Source: a virus. From it: a stretch of DNA of 64,000 bases. The notes under the pieces are model-generated. The model saw only the letters and a program-made list of their open reading frames with translations. It was not told the origin of the DNA and ran no database searches. Location of the stretch: positions 62,001 to 126,000 of the IMG/VR virus record IMGVR_UViG_3300020457_000004. The stretch is one strand, 5' to 3'. Of this stretch, positions 36,553 to 43,520 are shown one piece after another. Position 1 is the stretch's first letter. The number at the start of each line of letters is the position of its first letter. The position numbers were made by a program, and so were the translations under genes.

Positions 36553-38059
36553 GTTTTTTCTGAATATATCCATCAACATGGTCTAGAATAAAACTTTCTC
36601 TTCTTTCCATGTGAGTTTGTGTCTGAAAATCATTCCAAGTTACACTAGGGTCAATGAAAAACTTATCATACATGAATGGGTCTAATACATTTTTTAGTTT
36701 TGCTTTACTAAACTCTTCCACGCAAAATTTAAAACACTCATACATGCTAGAGTAGTCATTTTCCCACATAATGTACTCGCCAGAGGTCGCCACATAGTCG
36801 TAGAGGACTTTATAGAACGGATTGATACTCATATCCCACTTTATATCATCTTCGGGGAATTTACCCTCTCTATATCCATATTCTTTCCAATTTAAATCAA
36901 ATTCTGAACTATGATTGAGAGATGGTTTTCCTAGTAACTTAATCATCAATATATTCATATGATAACTCTGGTCTGCCCAGTATTCAGAACACCATTTTAC
37001 TGTATCGCGTAGACTATCAATGGTTTCGTATGGAAGTCCAGATATTAATGATATATGACCTTTGTAGAATCCAGCATTTTTCTGAAAGTATTCTTTTACT
37101 TCTAATAGTCCGTCCTGTATCCTACCAGTATTCATTCCCTTACCAACAGATTTAGCTGCCTTGTGGTTCATACTTTCAATACCATAGAAGTGAGATGTAA
37201 TTCCCATCTTAATTAGGTTATCCCAATCTTTAGGACGCGAAGCTATTAAATCACCACGGATATACGCGGTCATCTTTGGTTGAAATGGAAGTTTTTCTAT
37301 TACATTAGCAAACTTCTCAATCTTCTGTGGACTGTCATTGAATGTTTCATCTAGGACAATATAATGTTCTGTTCCCCACTTATCATAATTCTCTAACATC
37401 TCATCATAGACGCTTTCTGCTGTACGAGAGTAATCACCCTTGACGCCTAGTATCGGGAAACTACAGAACTTACATTTGAACTTACATCCACGAGCAAACT
37501 CCAAAAGAAGTATTTCCCTTGGGTTCATAAAATCTGTTTCTTGGTAAGATACTGTTAAATCTTCTTTCGGAAATGATTTGTAATTTACATAACAGTTAAT
37601 TACTTTATTGAAGTGTATCGGTTCTGGCCCACCATCGAAATGTTTCATCAATTCCAACATGGCGTTTTCACCGTAACCATAGACATACCAATCCATGTCC
37701 AGACTACGCATACTATCATTTTGACTACCAGCAACACGCGGTATATTTGGATATTCTTGTTTTAACCATTCAACCAGTTCTTTAACAACTGGACTATCTA
37801 AAAAGAATGTAGAACCAAATCCAAAGAACTTACACTTTTCTGCTCTAGGTTTTAAATATTTTTTAAGTTGTTCTATTTTCCATCTGTGGACATAATCTAT
37901 TACATCTATATTATAACCGTTCTGCCTCAAAAAAGTGGCAATCTTGTGTCCGCCTGAACTTCTTCTTATTGAGATGTTTTTTGAATCTTCTTTATGAATT
38001 GACCCAGCAAAGTCTTCTAGTTGTCCACCAAATATAATTCCATCCATAATTTTCGCCAT
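36530..38059 (-). CDS. Radical SAM protein with B12-binding-like N-terminal domain
   Basis: A 509-residue protein. Residues 5-140 form a Rossmann-like domain of the cobalamin-binding radical SAM class (FLRQNGYNIDVIDYV, then a conserved GYGENAMLELMKH). I do not see the D-x-H-x-x-G motif needed for base-off cobalamin. The radical SAM cluster motif is C192-x3-C196-x2-C199 (FARGCKFKCKFCSF). LDETFNDSPQKIEKF and GIESMNHKAAKSVGKGMNTG match the sixth-strand and SAM-ribose regions of this class. The family includes methyltransferases and cyclases; the substrate here is unknown. It is isolated from the other radical SAM genes and has no N-terminal SPASM-type domain. Start ATG 38059 follows the gp32 terminator. 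Confidence 0.78.
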   Translation of the reverse strand: MAKIMDGIIFGGQLEDFAGSIHKEDSKNISIRRSSGGHKIATFLRQNGYNIDVIDYVHRWKIEQLKKYLKPRAEKCKFFGFGSTFFLDSPVVKELVEWLKQEYPNIPRVAGSQNDSMRSLDMDWYVYGYGENAMLELMKHFDGGPEPIHFNKVINCYVNYKSFPKEDLTVSYQETDFMNPREILLLEFARGCKFKCKFCSFPILGVKGDYSRTAESVYDEMLENYDKWGTEHYIVLDETFNDSPQKIEKFANVIEKLPFQPKMTAYIRGDLIASRPKDWDNLIKMGITSHFYGIESMNHKAAKSVGKGMNTGRIQDGLLEVKEYFQKNAGFYKGHISLISGLPYETIDSLRDTVKWCSEYWADQSYHMNILMIKLLGKPSLNHSSEFDLNWKEYGYREGKFPEDDIKWDMSINPFYKVLYDYVATSGEYIMWENDYSSMYECFKFCVEEFSKAKLKNVLDPFMYDKFFIDPSVTWNDFQTQTHMERRESFILDHVDGYIQKKLNCSFEP

Positions 38060-38060
38060 A

Positions 38061-38092
38061 AAAAAAGGGGCGACACTATTTATGCCGCCCCT
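38061..38092 (-). terminator. Intrinsic terminator after gp32
   Basis: On the minus strand a 9-bp stem (GGGGCGGCA / TGTCGCCCC, one G-U) with a 7-base loop is followed by seven T. It lies 20 bases after the gp32 stop. The loop and right side also contain CATAAATA, a late-promoter-like box. Confidence 0.85.
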
Positions 38093-38112
38093 CGCATAAC
38101 TAATCTTAGATA

Positions 38113-39018
38113 TTAACTATCGTCAGCAAGTTTTGCAAAGTACGACATTGCATCGTCATCACTATCTGAACCATTGGAGACTACCTTTGTTTCAGCGTTT
38201 TTGTTAACAAACAAGTCATCTTCAATGTCGCCTGTCTGGGCTGCGACAGTTGAAGCATTAGGAACCTTGCTTGCACCTTGAAGAACCATATCCAATTTGG
38301 ATTTAAGGTCTTCATAAGACTTGAAGTTAGATGGGTCTACAATCTCTGCAAGAGAGTGTTGTTTCGCCCAAATTGCCTCAATTTCATCATCAGCGGCAAC
38401 TGGTGATGGAGCAGACTCAAACTCCGACTTGTCATAGTTTCGGAATCCCTCAACTTGACGAATCTTCAGTTTGAAGTTTCTGCCTTCCCAGAAATCAAAA
38501 GGATTTACTGGAGTTTCATCTTCAAATTCTGGCTTTAACAAGTCTTGAATTTTGTCGAAGATTTTTTTACCATAACGATAAAGGAATACATTACCTTCAT
38601 TGTCTGGATTTGATGGGTCTTTCACAACAAGAATGTTGGAGTAAAAAGACTGTCTACGCTTTTGTTTGCGAGCAATGTCTTTGTTAGACTCAACACCGCT
38701 ATTCCACAATTCGCTGTTCAATTCTGAAACAGGGTCTTGTTTTCCTAGAGTTGTGAGAGAGTTTTCGATGTACCACTTCCCAGTAGGGCCTTGGAATCCA
38801 TGAGTCCAGAGTCGTGCCCAATATTGGTCTTCACCTTTTGCTGGGGGCAAAAATCGGATGACTGCATACCCATTGCCAGCTTGGTCAACAGTTGGTTTCC
38901 ATTCCTTACCATCGTCATTAGACTCGGTAGTGGTGGTAGACATCTTCTCAACTTGGTTAAGAAGGGTGTCAAAATTGCCACGCGACTTGCGTAGCTCTTC
39001 TATAGTATTAAACGACAT
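38113..39018 (-). CDS. 32: Single-stranded DNA-binding protein gp32
   Basis: A 301-residue protein, the same length as T4 gp32. The basic N-terminal cooperativity region (LRKSRGNFDTLLNQV), the core with HGFQGPTGKWYIENSLTT, then RQSFYSNILVVKDPSNPDNE and FLYRYGKKIFDKI, and an acidic tail (SDSDDDAMSYFAKLADD) are all present. The T4 zinc-binding cysteines are missing: the protein has no cysteine at all, as I recall for cyanophage homologues. It coats single-stranded DNA in replication, recombination and repair and recruits gp59. AAGGAGA precedes the start, a consensus promoter lies 99 bases upstream, and a terminator follows. Confidence 0.95.
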   Translation of the reverse strand: MSFNTIEELRKSRGNFDTLLNQVEKMSTTTTESNDDGKEWKPTVDQAGNGYAVIRFLPPAKGEDQYWARLWTHGFQGPTGKWYIENSLTTLGKQDPVSELNSELWNSGVESNKDIARKQKRRQSFYSNILVVKDPSNPDNEGNVFLYRYGKKIFDKIQDLLKPEFEDETPVNPFDFWEGRNFKLKIRQVEGFRNYDKSEFESAPSPVAADDEIEAIWAKQHSLAEIVDPSNFKSYEDLKSKLDMVLQGASKVPNASTVAAQTGDIEDDLFVNKNAETKVVSNGSDSDDDAMSYFAKLADDS

Positions 39019-39035
39019 ATATTTCTCCTTGTGCG

Positions 39036-39218
39036 TTATATTGGTTTATGTTTGCGTTGTATTTTACTTTTTTTGTCTAAAGCGTCCAAGAACTCTTCAG
39101 ACTCATACATATCCTCATTATACATGATGTGTCGGTATTTGTCAAGTCTAGTTTTATCTTCACTAGGTACTCTCCGCACACGCTTCTCATCATCATGAGG
39201 TCGTAGTTTCCTACTCAT
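39036..39218 (-). CDS. Small basic/acidic protein between gp59 and gp32
   Basis: A 60-residue protein from ATG 39218, chosen because GGAG lies 8 bases upstream (an in-frame GTG at 39227 is weaker). It is highly charged: a basic first half (SRKLRPHDDEKRVRRVP) and a helical acidic-basic second half (MYESEEFLDALDKK). There are no cysteines or membrane span. Position in the gp33-gp59-gp32 operon suggests a replication or transcription accessory. The gp32 promoter lies inside its coding region. I do not recognise the family with certainty. Confidence 0.55.
   Translation of the reverse strand: MSRKLRPHDDEKRVRRVPSEDKTRLDKYRHIMYNEDMYESEEFLDALDKKSKIQRKHKPI
39117..39145 (-). promoter_or_regulatory. 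Consensus sigma70-type promoter for gp32
   Basis: TTGACA, 17 bp and TATAAT on the minus strand, all perfect, with GA-C before the -35 box. Start expected near 39110, giving a leader of about 90 bases for gp32. Confidence 0.82.
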
Positions 39219-39230
39219 TATATACACTCC

Positions 39231-39238
39231 TATTTATA
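39231..39238 (-). promoter_or_regulatory. Late-promoter-like box before the 60-residue gene
   Basis: TATAAATA on the minus strand directly followed by GGAG. T4 geometry would start RNA near 39225, after the ribosome site, so a real promoter here would give a 7-base leader without it. A chance match is possible. Confidence 0.35.
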
Positions 39239-39812
39239 CAGGTTGAGTAAGTGTTTTGGCGACTTCCTTCATTGAGTCGGTCACCTTTATGAAAGGACGA
39301 TATTTTTTAACCAGCAGTACAACATCTTCTAGTAAAACATCATCCGTTTCTTCTACAAAATCGAAAATCTTATCTAATATAACAAGAGTTTCAATTTCGA
39401 TCATTCTACCAAAGTACAGACGAAAAGTCAAGCCCTGTTTTCCATTTTTTTCAAAAAAAGCGCCAACTTTTTGTTTTTCCATCTCTAGTAGTATCTTTGA
39501 GACATCCCTTTGAAAGAGATATTCTCTCTGATTCTTTTTTGCCTTCCAATCTTCGTATCTCTTGGATGCTTGTATATCAAACAATCCACCCCATCGTTCT
39601 CCAGATACAAAATTTGCGACTAAAAAATCTATTATTTCCTCGCGTTTATAATCCCTAGCAAGTTTCTTTATAGATACCATGTCTTTCCGTTTACGAAAAG
39701 TCTCTGGTTTTACTCTAACTTTACCCTTATACTTCACTACATCATATGACTTGGTAGTAAAATGAAGTTTAATAGCTAGGTACAGTTTATAAACTTCATA
39801 GGGTTCAATCAT
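39234..39812 (-). CDS. 59: Helicase loader gp59
   Basis: A 192-residue protein (T4 gp59: 217). The N-terminus EVYKLYLAIKLHFTTKSYDV, then VKYKGKVRVKPETFRKRKD, matches T4 SVYKLYLMIKQHMNGKYDVI and its KRRDKYFF continuation. A helical C-terminal half (FEKNGKQGLTFRLYF and later) fits the gp59 fold. gp59 binds forked DNA and gp32 and loads the gp41 helicase. Gene order gp33-gp59-gp32 matches T4. It overlaps gp33 by 4 bases. A promoter of the local early family lies inside it at 39403-39431. Confidence 0.88.
   Translation of the reverse strand: MIEPYEVYKLYLAIKLHFTTKSYDVVKYKGKVRVKPETFRKRKDMVSIKKLARDYKREEIIDFLVANFVSGERWGGLFDIQASKRYEDWKAKKNQREYLFQRDVSKILLEMEKQKVGAFFEKNGKQGLTFRLYFGRMIEIETLVILDKIFDFVEETDDVLLEDVVLLVKKYRPFIKVTDSMKEVAKTLTQPV
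39403..39431 (-). promoter_or_regulatory. Sigma70-type promoter inside gp59
   Basis: TTGACT, 17 bp and TAGAAT on the minus strand; the -35 context GCTTGACTTTT is the same as at the tmRNA promoter. It would add transcription toward gp32. Confidence 0.55.
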
Positions 39813-40114
39813 ATGGGTAACTTACAAGACTTCTGTCCCTTAACTAAGTTAAGACCAATTGCTTCTGCTTTGATTTTTTCTTTAAGCGATGCTGTAAGTA
39901 ATTTTTTAACACTTTCTATTTCTATATCATTCCTGCCACAGTATTCTACTAAAACATCGATATAATTACCAGCAGAAACAGCTTTTCTTTCTATGTGTTG
40001 AGAGAACTCAGCGGATGTATGAAATTCTTTCGTAACCATGAATACATCGCTAACCTTCTCTTCTTTTTCTGTGTCATTGTCCACTATCAATTTTGGCATA
40101 TTTTCGTTCCACAT
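39809..40114 (-). CDS. 33: Late-transcription coactivator gp33
   Basis: A protein of 101 residues, or 96 if the internal ATG at 40099 (MPKLIVDND) is used. The second half aligns with T4 gp33: FSQHIERKAVSAGNYIDVLV, EYCGRNDIEIESVKKLL and LKEKIKAEAIGLNLV correspond to T4 IIEKMVEEFGMSYLEATTAF, LEENSIPETQFAKFI and IIEKIQSEAIDENLL. gp33 bridges RNA polymerase and the sliding clamp to activate TATAAATA late promoters, many of which lie in this window. The C-terminus stops at KSCKLPI and lacks an obvious hydrophobic-acidic clamp-binding tail. The 5' end overlaps the epimerase gene. Confidence 0.78.
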   Translation of the reverse strand: MWNENMPKLIVDNDTEKEEKVSDVFMVTKEFHTSAEFSQHIERKAVSAGNYIDVLVEYCGRNDIEIESVKKLLTASLKEKIKAEAIGLNLVKGQKSCKLPI

Positions 40115-40997
40115 TCCTCAAATCCTTGTTTACATTTCTTAAAATCCGTTCTTCCTCATAATCACTTTTCCATTTCTTAACATAACTAATAACATTATAT
40201 TCTGTTTCAATATATGGATTTTCACATTCGGTTACTTCTGCCTCACCCTTCTTGTCAAATTCATAAACAATAGGGTGGTCAAATGCCTTTGCTAGTTCCG
40301 ATATACTAACTGGATTCCCAGAACCAAGATGTACATTTTTTGGTTTACTTTTTGTTGTTAATAACTTTAGTATACCATCTATTACATCATGGATATGAGT
40401 AAAGTCCCTTTCTTTTTTACCACTACCAAATACCCTTAGAGGTTTGTTTTCCTCTACGCATTTTTTAAATGCTCGGATTACAGTACTATGTTCTCCATAG
40501 TCTGCTTCTCTTGGCCCATACACATTATAAAAATATAACAAGTGGTATTCCAAGTTGTATTGTTTGCGATAAAGTTCTAGTAACTCCTCATTTATACACT
40601 TTGAAAATGTATAAGGATTGTCATGATGGTGAAGAAACTGAGTACTTGAAGAAGCAGCGAAAAACAAGGGTATTCGTTCTCTTCGTGCATACTCAGCAAC
40701 GACCATTGTTGAATTAAAGTTATTCGTAATAGTCCCAAATGGGTCATTCTGAGATAACCTAATTCTAGGCGTGGCGGCTAGATGAAATATTGCGTCATAC
40801 TTTCCAACTGGAATTGCTGATGCAACATCTTTATGTAGATACTTCACATTTGGGTTATCTTCGACTTTGAAGTTGCCTTTCCTCATATCATCAATAACAA
40901 GAACATTCTGCCCATGTAAAAGCAATGCTTCTGTTAGGTGTCCACCAATAAATCCGCATCCACCTGTGACGATAAAATTATGAACTTTCTCAGTCAT
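40074..40997 (-). CDS. NAD-dependent sugar epimerase/dehydratase (extended SDR)
   Basis: A 307-residue protein acting on a nucleotide sugar. The NAD-binding loop is GGCGFIGGH at residues 12-20, an acidic strand end follows (VLVIDDMRK), and the catalytic pair is in NPYTFSK (Y-x3-K) with an upstream SSS serine. The block FYNVYGPREADYGEHSTVIR and later KKERDFTHIHDVIDGI are typical of GalE/GMD-like epimerases. A C-terminal helical tail of about 35 residues is extra. It overlaps the cell-wall hydrolase by 8 bases and gp33 by up to 41. Product stereochemistry cannot be told from sequence. Confidence 0.85.
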   Translation of the reverse strand: MTEKVHNFIVTGGCGFIGGHLTEALLLHGQNVLVIDDMRKGNFKVEDNPNVKYLHKDVASAIPVGKYDAIFHLAATPRIRLSQNDPFGTITNNFNSTMVVAEYARRERIPLFFAASSSTQFLHHHDNPYTFSKCINEELLELYRKQYNLEYHLLYFYNVYGPREADYGEHSTVIRAFKKCVEENKPLRVFGSGKKERDFTHIHDVIDGILKLLTTKSKPKNVHLGSGNPVSISELAKAFDHPIVYEFDKKGEAEVTECENPYIETEYNVISYVKKWKSDYEEERILRNVNKDLRNVERKYAKIDSGQ

Positions 40998-41538
40998 TGT
41001 ATACCGTGTAAAAAATGTGACTATCTATTTTTGTTGTCATAGCCATATGTTGTGCCCATGCTGGTTCCACATAATCCGCGTGATAAAACAAACTACCATT
41101 TGTATTATCTTCGTATCTACTAACCATTACATCAATTGCCAATTCTATGATTTCTTCATATGAAGTAAAATCTCGTACCATGTCTGGCTTACCGTCACAG
41201 TACCAACTAAATTGACAACCATGTCTGATTGGAACCAACTCATTTTCATCTCTCCAAGACGGTCTGTGTTTGCCTTGATAAACAACACCACAGATTGTGT
41301 CTGGATATGCATTGTGTTTAACACGATTAAGGGTAACGAAAGCAACTGCAATTTTACCTTGAGAGCTTTCGCCCCTAGCTTCGTGATAAATGTTAATTGC
41401 GAGACAAGCAATTTCTTTTTGGTCTATAACCTTAACTGGGTCATAGACATGAATTTCCTTGTCGTAATAGTTATCAGCACTAGCGGGCCACAATATAAGA
41501 GACACCGCTACAAAGGCTGTTAAAAACCAAGTGTACAT
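40990..41538 (-). CDS. SleB-type cell-wall hydrolase (candidate endolysin)
   Basis: A 182-residue protein with an N-terminal secretion signal (hydrophobic residues 4-16, cleavage likely after ASA at about 21). A hydrolase domain of the SleB family follows: IACLAINIYHEARGESSQGK, then IAVAFVTLNRVK and CGVVYQG, and CQFSWYCDGKPD. The glutamate in YHEARGE is the probable catalytic acid. SleB-like enzymes cut peptidoglycan glycan strands. With no lysozyme domain in gp5, this is the best lysis enzyme in the window. The signal implies export by the host Sec system. It overlaps the epimerase by 8 bases. Confidence 0.82.
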   Translation of the reverse strand: MYTWFLTAFVAVSLILWPASADNYYDKEIHVYDPVKVIDQKEIACLAINIYHEARGESSQGKIAVAFVTLNRVKHNAYPDTICGVVYQGKHRPSWRDENELVPIRHGCQFSWYCDGKPDMVRDFTSYEEIIELAIDVMVSRYEDNTNGSLFYHADYVEPAWAQHMAMTTKIDSHIFYTVYND

Positions 41539-41550
41539 AGTGTACTAGAT

Positions 41551-41661
41551 TAGAATGGTAACTTGTCAAATACTGTGTCAAGAAAATCCAACCAACCTTT
41601 TCGGTCTTTAATCCATGCTCCAATTACTATCCCAATAACGAGTCCTGTAATTAACCACATA
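41551..41661 (-). CDS. 36-residue membrane protein
   Basis: A small gene between the tmRNA and the hydrolase. GGAGGAG lies about 8 bases before the ATG. The product begins with one membrane span (MWLITGLVIGIVIGAWI) and continues with a charged amphipathic tail (KDRKGWLDFLDTVFDKLPF). Its neighbour is the cell-wall hydrolase, so a role in lysis is conceivable, but it lacks typical holin architecture. My coordinates may be off by one base. Function is unknown. Confidence 0.55.
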
Positions 41662-41693
41662 TCTTTCTCCTCCTTCTCTTTGAGAATTTGTTA

Positions 41694-41957
41694 GGACAGT
41701 ATTCTGGTGCTAGGAACTGTCCGAAACCCCGAGCGATTCTACGCCGCTAAAGCGTAGTCCTCATAAGCAGTATTATTTTCTGCATTTATGGTTTTGTTGC
41801 ACTTACGGCAGCTTCCTCTCCGAACTCTCCACGCACCTATTAAGTTCCAGTCGATCCTGTTCGCCCCCTTAGTCGGGTCTATAAGAATTGATTGGTGGAG
41901 GCGGGGGGAATCGCACCCCCGTCCTGTAAACCTTTCGACTTGTTTCATCGAGTTAAG
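41694..41957 (-). ncRNA. ssrA: Circularly permuted two-piece tmRNA (ssrA)
   Basis: Read on the minus strand, the gene first gives an acceptor piece (about 41957-41893) with a T-arm (GGGGG-TGCGATT-CCCCC) and a 3' end CTCCACCA at 41893. A 24-base intervening segment (41892-41869) follows, then a coding piece starting GGGGGCGAACAGGATCGACT at 41868. The 5' GGGGGCG pairs with CGCCTCC before ACCA over seven bases with one G-U, closing the tRNA-like acceptor stem. The tag frame lies at 41783-41739. The order acceptor-then-coding is the permuted form typical of alphaproteobacteria; the pieces should be cut apart and stay base-paired. tmRNA rescues stalled ribosomes and tags products for proteolysis. 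Confidence 0.92.
41739..41783 (-). other. tmRNA tag-peptide reading frame
   Basis: Resume codon GCA at 41783-41781 and stop TAG at 41741-41739 give AENNTAYEDYALAA. The ALAA end is the classic degradation signal for ClpXP-type proteases, so the phage RNA probably directs real tagging. Confidence 0.88.
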
Positions 41958-41958
41958 T

Positions 41959-41992
41959 TATTTATAATACTACAAGATAGGCCAAAAGTCAA
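41959..41992 (-). promoter_or_regulatory. Overlapping early and late promoters for the tmRNA
   Basis: TTGACT (41992-41987), 17 bp and TATTAT (41969-41964) form a sigma70-type promoter. TATAAATA (41966-41959) overlaps its -10 box as a T4-type late promoter. Both predict RNA starts near 41953-41957, just ahead of the acceptor piece. Confidence 0.7.
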
Positions 41993-42648
41993 GCGTTATT
42001 TTCGTACAAATCTCGACACTCTAGCAAATACTCCGTGTAATTGTCACGATGTTCTACGAATAATTGTGGTTCTTCGTTCGCTACACCAATGATAATTACT
42101 GATTTTGTGATAGGTATTCCTGTTCTTTCTTCAAACATAATCGCGTAACCAGCACATTGAGCAAAATAGTTCTTTATATATGACTTGGTTTTAGGTTTAG
42201 CAGAGGTCTTAAAGTCAATAATAGACAATTGTCCCTCAAACTCAGCGATACAATCCGCCTGGCCAGCGAGTCTTAGGTGGTCGCTGTACAAAAATTGTTC
42301 AATCGCGTGTATGTTATCTATCTTATCAAGGTAAAGGCGCATGTTATCGAACATGTCTTCCTCTACAAAAGACAACATTTCAGTATCAAGTTCCTTATTA
42401 TTAAGATAATCCTCGCAAACACCATGAATTTTGGTTCCTCGAACAGACGATTGACGCGATATTTTGTTCGCTGCCTGTTCTCCTACCTTTTTTCTCCATG
42501 CTTTTATGGCTGGTTTTATCTTATATCCAAGAACGGTGGTGATAGAGGGATATCTATCACCGCTTTCCGTTACATATGTCCGTTTTCCTTCAAAATTCTC
42601 CCTCATCAACTGAGGGAAATCGTGTTTTTTGTCAATATGTGTAAACAT
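41989..42648 (-). CDS. PD-(D/E)XK exonuclease (RecB/Cas4-like)
   Basis: A 219-residue protein. The nuclease core is visible: a histidine/glutamate helix (RGTKIHGVCEDYL), GQADCIAEFEGQLSIIDFKT with D...(I)DFKT as the metal and catalytic lysine motif near residue 150, and a following KNYFAQCAGYAIMFEERTG helix with the conserved Q/Y. The N-terminus has SITTVLGYKIKPA as in phage homologues of MGME1. It probably degrades host or processes phage DNA. It is transcribed from a perfect promoter at 42676-42704. Its stop overlaps the tmRNA promoter. Confidence 0.8.
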   Translation of the reverse strand: MFTHIDKKHDFPQLMRENFEGKRTYVTESGDRYPSITTVLGYKIKPAIKAWRKKVGEQAANKISRQSSVRGTKIHGVCEDYLNNKELDTEMLSFVEEDMFDNMRLYLDKIDNIHAIEQFLYSDHLRLAGQADCIAEFEGQLSIIDFKTSAKPKTKSYIKNYFAQCAGYAIMFEERTGIPITKSVIIIGVANEEPQLFVEHRDNYTEYLLECRDLYENNA

Positions 42649-42675
42649 TATGTAAAAATCCTATATTATGCGACC

Positions 42676-42704
42676 ATTATACTAGCCTTTAGAGCAAATG
42701 TCAA
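42676..42704 (-). promoter_or_regulatory. Consensus sigma70-type promoter for the nuclease
   Basis: TTGACA, 17 bp and TATAAT on the minus strand, all perfect, preceded by GGAC. It overlaps the phoH stop codon and would start near 42669, 21 bases before the nuclease ATG. Confidence 0.85.
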
Positions 42705-43462
42705 GTCCCATATTGTTCTTCGTATCGAATTCTTGATATTAAGTACTCTTTTACTAGGTCAGAACGAACAATATCACCCTCATTGAACTCAAAAGTCCTA
42801 AATGAAGGCATATTTTCAGCGATTACCATGAATTTCTGCAATCCACTCAAATCACCCTTCTTATATAGGTCAGTTTGGCGGAAGTCTCCACAGAATATAA
42901 TCTTGGAATTGTGTCCTACGCGAGTTATGATAGAGTTAATCTCCATGTCGTTCATATTTTGACACTCATCAACAATAATAACAGAATTATCTAGTGTAAT
43001 TCCTCTTACGAATGATGTAATCATCCATTCTACATATTTTTGTTCGATTAGTCTCTGGAATGCCTGTTGTTTTGTTGGGAATAAGACGGAACACATGTCG
43101 ATATATGGTTGCATGTATACAGCAGTCTTTTCAGTTTCATCGCCTGGCAGATGTCCTATTTCTCTAGATGGGACAGCTGACCTAATAACGACTACTTTTT
43201 TGTATGGGTTTCCTCTTTGTAAAACCTCTTCTAATGCTCTGTACAAGGCAATATATGTTTTACCTGTTCCAGCACAACCATGCAACAACATTGCTTTACA
43301 ATCTCTCTTGTATTCTGCGAAAAAGTGTCCTTGGGTTTCTGTTAGTGCATCGATTGTAATTAAATCTTCAATACGCATTTTTAAAGTTGATTTTTTCTTT
43401 ACCTGTTGTATATCAGAATTTAAATTCTCAATTACTTGTAGGTTGCTTTTGCGTCTTGGCAT
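42701..43462 (-). CDS. phoH: PhoH-like ATPase
   Basis: A 253-residue protein with Walker A GCAGTGKT near residue 62 and Walker B VIIVDECQNM near 165, plus PGDETEK and FCGDFRQTDL, the characteristic PhoH blocks (sensor and arginine region). PhoH is a conserved NTPase, common in marine phages, with a suspected RNA-metabolism role; in cyanophages it has been used as a marker gene. Length matches phage homologues. GGAG lies before the ATG. It follows the 98-residue gene with a 74-base gap that contains an ATG-TAA element. Confidence 0.9.
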   Translation of the reverse strand: MPRRKSNLQVIENLNSDIQQVKKKSTLKMRIEDLITIDALTETQGHFFAEYKRDCKAMLLHGCAGTGKTYIALYRALEEVLQRGNPYKKVVVIRSAVPSREIGHLPGDETEKTAVYMQPYIDMCSVLFPTKQQAFQRLIEQKYVEWMITSFVRGITLDNSVIIVDECQNMNDMEINSIITRVGHNSKIIFCGDFRQTDLYKKGDLSGLQKFMVIAENMPSFRTFEFNEGDIVRSDLVKEYLISRIRYEEQYGT

Positions 43463-43520
43463 GTGGTATTTCTCCAGATGGGTTAGTTAAAAAAAATGAT
43501 ATCCATCATAAAGATTTCTA

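Noticed and set aside
41554-41582. TTGACA sequences upstream of the SleB-type hydrolase as a promoter
   Set aside because: Two TTGACA boxes are present but no acceptable -10 box lies 16-18 bases downstream of either.
41893-41920. T-arm and CCA end as a separate tRNA
   Set aside because: No anticodon or D arms adjoin; it is the acceptor end of the tmRNA. I saw no other tRNA in the window.
41739-41948. A 69-residue open frame on the minus strand
   Set aside because: It is the tmRNA gene read through as protein; only its last 14 codons (the tag) are translated.
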